Assembly (NCBI RefSeq): GCF_000801105.2 | Contig: NC_079517.1 | Coordinates: 7,936,001 to 8,000,000, forward strand | Reading direction: 5' to 3' | DNA: 64,000 bases | Source: Raphanus sativus | Lineage: Eukaryota > Streptophyta > Magnoliopsida > Brassicales > Brassicaceae | Shown: piece after piece, positions 57,689 through 64,000 of the stretch | Layout of the letters: each line of letters starts with the position of its first letter | Numbering within the stretch: the stretch's first letter is position 1 | The notes under the pieces: generated by a model | Databases searched by the model: none | Seen by the model: the letters and a program-made list of their open reading frames with translations, nothing else | What the model was told of the DNA's origin: nothing | Made by a program: the position numbers and the translations under genes

Positions 57689-59534
57689 GAGAAGCGTTGG
57701 TGGCCTAGTGGTCCCAGCGAATCTTCTCACACATGACTACTCGAGGTCGCTAGTTCGATACTCGGGGACAGCAGGGTGGTACTATGCCTCTCCAAATAAA
57801 TCCTTCCTCATACGAGTAGGGGCAAGCGGTGTATACCAACCGTAGGTCCAAGCCGGAGGGGTTTCCCCATACGAGTAGGGGCAAGCGGAATATACATTAA
57901 TCCGTAGGTCCAAGCCGGAGGGGAAGGATTTCCTGGATTTGGGGCCGCGCAAGCGGTGGGGCTAGTCACTATAAAAAGTTAACCCTAAACAGTTTGAGAA
58001 GCGTTGGTGGCCTAGTGGTCCCAGCGAATCTTCTCACACATGACTACTCGAGGTCGCTAGTTCGATACTCGGGGACAGCAGGGTGGTACTATGCCTCTCC
58101 AAATAAATCCTTCCTCATACGAGTAGGGGCAAGCGGTGTATACCAACCGTAGGTCCAAGCCGGAGGGGTTTCCCCATACGAGTAGGGGCAAGCGGAATAT
58201 ACATTAATCCGTAGGTCCAAGCCGGAGGGGAAGGATTTCCTGGATTTGGGGCCGCGCAAGCGGTGGGGCTAGTCACTATAAAAAGTTAACCCTAAACAGT
58301 TTTGAGAAGCGTTGGTGGCCTAGTGGTCCCAGCGAATCTTCTCACACATGACTACTCGAGGTCGCTAGTTCGATACTCGGGGACAGCAGGGTGGTACTAT
58401 GCCTCTCCAAATAAATCCTTCCTCATACGAGTAGGGGCAAGCGGTGTATACCAACCGTAGGTCCAAGCCGGAGGGGTTTCCCCATACGAGTAGGGGCAAG
58501 CGGAATATACATTAATCCCTAGGTCCAAGCCGGAGGGGAAGGATTTCCTGGATTTGGGGCCGCGCAAGCGGTGGGGCTAGTCACTATAAAAAGTTAACCC
58601 TAAACAGTTTTGAGAAGCGTTGGTGGCCTAGTGGTCCCAGCGAATCTTCTCACACATGACTACTCGAGGTCGCTAGTTCGATACTCGGGGACAGCAGGGT
58701 GGTACTATGCCTCTCCAAATAAATCCTTCCTCATACGAGTAGGGGCAAGCGGTGTATACCAACCGTAGGTCCAAGCCGGAGGGGTTTCCCCATACGAGTA
58801 GGGGCAAGCGGAATATACATTAATCCGTAGGTCCAAGCCGGAGGGGAAGGATTTCCTGGATTTGGGGCCGCGCAAGCGGTGGGGCTAGTCACTATAAAAA
58901 GTTAACCCTAAACAGTTTTGAGAAGCGTTGGTGGCCTAGTGGTCCCAACGAATCTTCTCACACATGACTACTCGAGGTCGCTAGTTCGATACTCGGGGAC
59001 AGCAGGGTGGTACTATGCCTCTCCAAATAAATCCTTCCTCATACGAGTAGGGGCAAGCGGTGTATACCAACCGTAGGTCCAAGCCGGAGGGGTTTCCCCA
59101 TACGAGTAGGGGCAAGCGGAATATACATTAATCCGTAGGTCCAAGCCGGAGGGGAAGGATTTCCTGGATTTGGGGCCGCGCAAGCGGTGGGGCTAGTCAC
59201 TATAAAAAGTTAACCCTAAACAGTTTTGAGAAGCGTTGGTGGCCTAGTGGTCCAGCGAATCTTCTCACACATGACTACTCGAGGTCGCTAGTTCGATACT
59301 CGGGGACAGCAGGGTGGTACTATGCCTCTCCAAATAAATCCTTCCTCATACGAGTAGGGGCAAGCGGTGTATACCAACCGTAGGTCCAAGCCGGAGGGGT
59401 TTCCCCATACGAGTAGGGGCAAGCGGAATATACATTAATCCGTAGGTCCAAGCCGGAGGGGAAGGATTTCCTGGATTTGGGGCCGCGCAAGCGGTGGGGC
59501 TAGTCACTATAAAAAGTTAACCCTAAACAGTTTT
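57689..59534 (+). repeat. Six tandem tRNA-derived units, 307-308 bp
   Basis: Each unit has a perfect Pol III A box, tggcctagtgg (starts 57701, 58008, 58316, 58624, 58932 and 59240), and a B box agttcgatac about 48 bp later. Inside, a 59-bp segment beginning catacgagtaggggcaagcg is itself repeated. Each unit ends ttaaccctaaacagttt(t), giving a telomere-like ccctaaa and, from the second unit on, a TTTT that could stop Pol III. I count only a handful of differences among copies, such as ccctagg for ccgtagg in unit 3 and single-base changes in units 5 and 6. Amplification was therefore recent. Confidence 0.95.
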
Positions 59535-59690
59535 AACCGGGCTTCGTAGCCTGGTGGTAATGGAACCTCGGCTGAGGTGCCCGCCACCCAGCTTCGAAAC
59601 CCGGCCACAGCGATTTAACATCCTTACTGCTGGGGCGCTGGACCCCTTCGGGGATATTTGGGAAAGTGGCTGCCTAGACACCAGAGATAT

Positions 59691-59721
<31 letters not shown>
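59535..59721 (+). mobile_element. Second tRNA-derived SINE with poly(A) tail
   Basis: A-box-like tagcctggtgg at about 59547 and B-box-like gcttcgaaaccc near 59592, followed by a GC-rich body (tgctggggcgctggacccct) and an A-run of about 28 ending at 59721. It has no target duplication of its own at the left border, where it abuts the sixth array unit directly. Confidence 0.8.
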
Positions 59722-59725
<4 letters not shown>

Positions 59726-59732
59726 GTGTCTG

Positions 59733-61144
59733 CTCAATTGCTTAATCGAGGGATTAAAGGGCCTTAACAACCAGTTGGTGATTACACAATTCCTTCCTTG
59801 TAAAGAAAATCCAACTTTTGACTAACAAAAAAATATTTTCATAAATGATTTAAATCATCTAGTATTATATGTGACATGAGGATAAAACACTATTCATAAT
59901 AATTAGATATGTAGGACATTAGAAAAGTATTTATTCAAAACAATAAATTTGCAAGTGTTTTGAGCCTTCTGATAGGTCGATTCTTTGTCCCAAGGGATCT
60001 ATGGAGGTTGTGTAATAAATAATAAATAGAAATGATGAAAAAATGAAATAAATAAGGTAGATGTGTTGGACGCGAGGTTGGTGCAAGTTGCCAAAAACAA
60101 AAGACTTCGACGCGAAATTGCCTTGTGGACGCTAACGGAAGGAAGCTAACGGCTTTGTTTCAATACTAATTAATGTTTATTTTTATTTTCCTTCTGTACT
60201 ATTTTGTTTCATTTATTTATTTTATCAACTTTTTGAGTCTCAGTTTGTAATGGATTGGAACAGCCGACACAAACCTTTCGAGGAGAATCAATGTATTAAC
60301 AAAAGTAGATTATGCATTTATATTCATGAGTTATTATTCTTTTATTTGGATAAACATAATTTTAATGTAGAGTTAGTAAACGGCAGGTGGAATATGGGGG
60401 AAATGAACACACTAAAATATCAAATAATTAAACTTTCTAAAATAGGTCAAATAAATGTGTTTCCAGTAAAGTTCGGCTTCTTTGTTTTGTTTAGTCTCCG
60501 GGGTTTGGTTTCATCCGCCGGTTTGTGGCTCCAAGGAATTGTAGATGGCTAGATGCCAATTGGTTTTTGTCTCAGGATGTTTTTACGACGCTTGCCGGCT
60601 TAGATATTCCGTTAATGTGTAATTTTTTAATGTTTTATTTTTGATAATCTAAGGTTATTCAACGGACCAATCCAACCCACTAATTTCTGAGGAATGTGTT
60701 TACCAACGCAAAACAGGTCGTTTACTCGCAATGAAAAGAAAGATTTATGTCATCTGATTATACAAATAGGTATATTTATAGTAAGTTTCAAATTCAGGAG
60801 GTTTATCACCTTTTTAAGTTCGTCATACCATTCCACTGAATTTATGTGGTTAACTTTCTAATGTTAATGAAGATTTTCAGTGCAAGAGAAAAATGTGATT
60901 CTCTCAAATTATGATGAGTTTTGAAATGATTAATCTTTTTTGGATATGTCATATTGGCTGATCCGATCGATTTTCAAAAGAATACATTTAGTGGTATAAA
61001 GTGAATTAGCCCAAAACTGTATCATATTGCATGATCCGAGTTTAAAATATTTTTTGATTAATGCCAGAGGTTGGACTAATCATTTTATTACAACTTAATA
61101 TGTTAACCATGTGGATGAAAGCCCAAAACCAGATTAACCAAATA
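59733..61144. other. Intergenic DNA, no gene seen
   Basis: A 100-codon frame at 60250 has no recognisable domain and a skewed composition. It is left uncalled. Confidence 0.4.
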
Positions 61145-61290
61145 ATGATAATTTAGTTTCTAAAAAAATAAAATCCAAAATTGATGTGAATATATACCAA
61201 ACTCTAATAAATTAGTTTTGAAATAATAATAACAATAATAAGTAGATAACTTAAGACAGTGATGAATATGCTTGGCTTGATAATGTGCAC
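61145..61290. repeat. Diverged direct repeat, left copy
   Basis: tgataatttag, ttttgaaataa, aacaataataa, gataacttaaga and gatgaatatgcttgg occur here in the same order as at 62079-62204, continuing at 63144. The two copies flank 0.8 kb of LTR-like DNA. Confidence 0.6.
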
Positions 61291-62078
61291 TGATATCTTG
61301 TGTATTTCATGGTTTTAACTATCCATTTTGCATTTATTTTGATTATTTAAGTTAGTGTTTAGGTTTGTCTAGGTTGCATTGCATGGTGTTTATGTGTTTT
61401 CAGGTTTGGAGAAGTACTAATCAGATTTTGGAGCTTAAGAAGTCATGAAACGTCCAAATGGTGAGCAATGGTGCGGTAGCAGGGGACTTTCGCGGGCAAA
61501 TGAAGGCTGCGACAAACCATGACGACTGCAGGCAACCACCGCGGGTGAAGACAGTCTGCGACGAGATCTCGACGAGTTCGACAGAGTGTTTCGCGGGCTG
61601 TCATCGCAGGAAGCAGAGGGTCGCGGCCTTGGTATGCATATCGCGGCCTAGTTTCGCGGCCCTGAGGAGACTGCGGCCAAAGCTTAAAACAGACAGTCCA
61701 CTTTCTATTTGGGTCGGTCCAGGGTTGTTGGGTTGACCCAGTTCGAGTTTTAGCTTAGTATAAATACACTTTAGATCTAAAAGTTATCATATCTTGTTTT
61801 CTTTGTAATCACATTAGCTATTTTGGTGAAAAACTTAATCTTGAGCTTCTTTTCATCTCTATCTCTTGTGATTATTGATCAATCTTGACCACTAAGCATG
61901 ATTAACCTTCAATCGTCCATGGGTTTTGGGTTATTCATGTCTATTAGTGAGTAGTTACCTTTTGGATTCATGGACTAGGATGATTAGAGTGATTAAGTGA
62001 AGATCTAGGGTGTTTAGTGTTAGATCTCTTGTTTCCTTGCTTGTCTACTTCTCTTAATGGATATGTGCGGTCAATTAG
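61291..62078 (+). mobile_element. Probable LTR-retrotransposon piece (solo LTR?)
   Basis: A GC-rich block (61456-61690, with recurrent tcgcgg words) is followed by a TATA-like tagtataaatacac at about 61756 and a T-rich untranslated-looking stretch. This is a promoter-plus-leader pattern seen in Ty3-type LTRs of Brassicaceae. TG/CA borders, primer site and 5-bp duplication could not be fixed. The 92-codon frame at 61458 is likely incidental. Confidence 0.4.
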
Positions 62079-62204
62079 TGATAATTTAGTTCTCAAAAGA
62101 ACTGAATCCAAAACTAACATGAGTATGTACCAAGTTCCAAGAGATCAATTTTGAAATAACAATAACAATAATAAATAAATGATAACTTAAGATGGTGATG
62201 AATA

Positions 62205-63127
62205 GAAAGAGGAGAGAGAATCAAGAGAGAGAAAAGAGAGAAGTGCGATTTTTTGGGTTCGGCGTCCGGACGGCGCGTGAGCATCCGTGCCGGCGCCGGA
62301 ATCCTAGTTCGTCGGTTGTATTTAGTCTCCTTGGCTCCGTCTTCGCCGCGCTTTCAACGAGCGCCTTGTCCGAGCTCTGAGTACGCATCTACCTCTAACG
62401 GCGGTTGGATTGTGGAGCAACGACGCTCTCGTTTGAAGGCTTCTGGTGGAGAGGGAGCGGCTTGCATGGCTGTGTGTGGTCTTCTCCGGAAGGTGGAGGC
62501 TTCCTTAGCTCCACCGTCGCCGGCTCTAGCTACCGGGAAGAGAGTCTTCGTCAGACTCGTCTCCGCCGGCTCTTGGTTACGGAGAGCGGAGGCTAACAAA
62601 GCTCCGCGCTGTCGCTTTTGTAACCCGGTGTACTTTTGGGTGTTTGTGGTGAAGGGTGTTTGGTTTGTTGGTCTTGTCGGTGCGGTGGATGAAGATTAGT
62701 CCGGATGAGATCTCAGCAGATGAGGAACTTTCCGATGAAGCTTCCACCGACAAGAGAAGATAGTGGAGGCTGTGATGTCGGGATTTACTCCCGAGGAAAC
62801 GAGTTGGTGGTTCTGAAGAGTTCTCGGTATGTCCGATTGACGATCTCGACGGAGGACCACCGGTGATGAAGGTCGACGAGTTGGTTGCTTCTGTTAAGAC
62901 GCCGTTCCGGCGAATCCATCGATTGGAGGCAGAGGTAGAGATGGGGGCTAGGGTTTCCGCAAATCAGTGGGCTCGATTTGGGCCTTTAGCCCATTTTCTT
63001 TTTTTCTACTGTTTTAAGTGTCTTTCGGTTTGGGCTCGGGTCCATGGTTGTCGGACTTGGGCTTTGATAGTGTTATGGGCTCTGCCTTTTTCAATATAAA
63101 AAAAAATTGACGGAAAAAAAAAAAAAA
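62205..63127 (+). mobile_element. Polyadenylated retroinsertion, 923 bp, with 16-bp target duplication
   Basis: aagatggtgatgaata occurs exactly at 62189-62204 and 63128-63143. The inserted block begins with a GA-rich leader (gaaagaggagagagaatcaa). It contains GC-rich coding-like DNA with a 148-codon frame at 62253-62699 (no ATG before internal methionines, and no domain I recognise). It ends in two A-runs after cctttttcaatataa. Target duplication plus poly(A) shows reverse transcription by LINE machinery. It may be a 5'-leader/3'-tail LINE derivative or a processed pseudogene. Confidence 0.75.
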
Positions 63128-63352
63128 AAGATGGTGATGAATATGCTTGGTTTGGTGATGATGCACGTGGATGGAAGTAGATAGGGACATGTGGAGTCAA
63201 GTGATCCCAGTAAAATTGGAAAAAAAAATTAGTTCACATTTTTTTTCTAATTATTATAATATTTAATCAAAATTTGGCATTTGATCCCATTAGTTTATGT
63301 AAAAAGTTTCATATGTTCCCATGAATTTGTTAAAAAGAAGTATTTTGTTACA

Positions 63353-63356
<4 letters not shown>

Positions 63357-63406
<50 letters not shown>
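63357..63406. repeat. (AT)25 microsatellite
   Basis: An uninterrupted run of AT dinucleotides, 50 bp. Confidence 0.95.
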
Positions 63407-63408
<2 letters not shown>

Positions 63409-63596
63409 AATTAGATATTAAATTTATATATTATGTCTTCAATCGAAATATAGTTCTGATGCCAGTGATGATGTGCACGACATGGGACGGTGATATATGA
63501 ATCGACTTTGTGTTACCAAACCGCTAGCAACATCCATTCACATTTTTGATGGTTAGCAACCTTAAGAGTTTGTATAACAGGTCTTTTCTTTGGCTA

Positions 63597-63850
63597 GAGC
63601 ACTTCCAACAATAAAAAATCCAAAGAGTTTTTTAAACAGAAAAAGAATTAATATTCTAATGAATTGTAATTAGATAATTAAACGTTAATGGTAAAACAAA
63701 AATCCAATCAATCTATTATTTATAAGTGTCATATTAAGTTTTAATGGGGTTCTGAAAAGTCTAAACATTAGAACTCTTCTCTACTCTCTTTTCTTTTTTT
63801 CTGAGAAATTCACCTTAAAACTTCTTTAAAATTCTTTGTTAGAGGTGCTC
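63597..63850. mobile_element. Harbinger-like MITE, about 254 bp
   Basis: Ends gagcacttccaac and gttagaggtgctc are inverted repeats with two mismatches. cta precedes and tta follows, close to the 3-bp TTA duplication of this superfamily. Confidence 0.6.
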
Positions 63851-64000
63851 TTATGATAAGATAATTTTTTCTTTTTCTTTTCCACGTAGGTTGTTTCTAG
63901 CGCGCTTGTAGTTAAATACTTAAAAGATAATTCATTGTTAATGAGACGGATGTTTAGATATGCTCGTGATCATAAAGTAAGGTTCACTTTTTTTTTTCCT

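Larger units (their letters stand above)
57664..59721 (+). mobile_element. Composite SINE: six 308-bp tRNA-derived units plus a second SINE and poly(A)
   Basis: The whole block is flanked by aagtgtgtctg at 57653-57663 and 59722-59732, a candidate 11-bp target duplication. Six head-to-tail units start at 57689, 57996, 58304, 58612, 58920 and 59228. A different SINE follows at 59535 and ends in about 28 A residues. Twenty-five bases (57664-57688) precede the first unit and also resemble a word at 57600. If the duplication is real, the array and its tail were inserted as one unit, or a single insertion was later expanded. Confidence 0.7.
63144..64000. other. Right-end intergenic DNA
   Basis: Holds the continuation of the diverged direct repeat, an (AT)n tract at 63357-63406 and a MITE. 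No gene. Confidence 0.5.

Noticed and set aside
57689..57770. Functional tRNA gene
   Set aside because: A and B boxes are present but no cloverleaf can be drawn: acceptor-stem ends do not pair and no anticodon arm is recognisable. The same holds for 8836 and 59535.
57689..59534. Regular repeats that could suggest a CRISPR-like or satellite array
   Set aside because: Units are contiguous with no unique spacers, this is plant nuclear DNA, and each unit has Pol III A and B boxes typical of a SINE.
61458..61736. 92-codon frame in a GC-rich block
   Set aside because: Dominated by tcgcgg/gcggcc words of a probable LTR, with no domain or splice context.

Overview
This is nuclear plant DNA from a Brassicaceae species, most likely Brassica or a close relative such as Raphanus. 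The genes have short introns with GT/AG borders and the intergenic DNA is AT-rich. As I remember the Arabidopsis map, the gene order matches chromosome 1 around At1g75310 to At1g75410. Three or so Arabidopsis neighbours (At1g75330, At1g75370, At1g75380) are not visible, as expected after Brassica triplication and gene loss. I ran no database search; family names come from motifs and memory.

Layout. 1-6.1 kb: a broken neprosin-family gene, two Helitrons and a 0.94-kb foldback element. 6.1-13.2 kb: gene-free, with one SINE, small tandem repeats and a Helitron remnant. 13.26-18.43 kb (+): AUL1-like auxilin J-domain protein in eight exons. 18.97-21.03 kb (-): CCCH zinc-finger/FG nucleoporin NUP42 in ten exons. 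21.76-22.28 kb (+): plastid ribosomal protein bL31c. 23.3-25.9 kb: a Helitron carrying a piece of a PEPR-like receptor, then a complete TRIM. 26.6-27.4 kb (+): a two-helix membrane protein with a DUF761-like tail. 28.9-37.6 kb: transposon-rich, with a Cassandra-like 5S-derived LTR, a Helitron and Harbinger and hAT MITEs. 37.9-39.5 kb (+): a bZIP44-like group S1 bZIP gene with its conserved sucrose-control uORF. 46.35-47.94 kb (+): a RING protein with an N-terminal acylation signature. 50-53.4 kb: Stowaway MITE, Helitron and a PEPR-like receptor relic that lost its kinase domain. 53.9-55.9 kb (-): BEL1-like homeodomain protein BLH3. 57.7-59.7 kb: six near-identical 308-bp tRNA-derived units ending in a second SINE and poly(A). 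61-63.1 kb: LTR-like DNA and a polyadenylated retroelement with a 16-bp target duplication.

The intact genes are unrelated housekeeping or regulatory genes (clathrin uncoating, nuclear pore, plastid translation, sugar-responsive transcription, ubiquitin ligation, homeodomain transcription). They share ancestry of position rather than a pathway.

The most unusual signals are: the bZIP44-like protein whose C-terminal GFGMETG motif has become 21 tandem 12-residue units; the head-to-tail Pol III-promoter array that looks like one retroposed unit; and at least seventeen tiny poly(A)- or poly(T)-bearing insertions flanked by 8-18 bp direct repeats.
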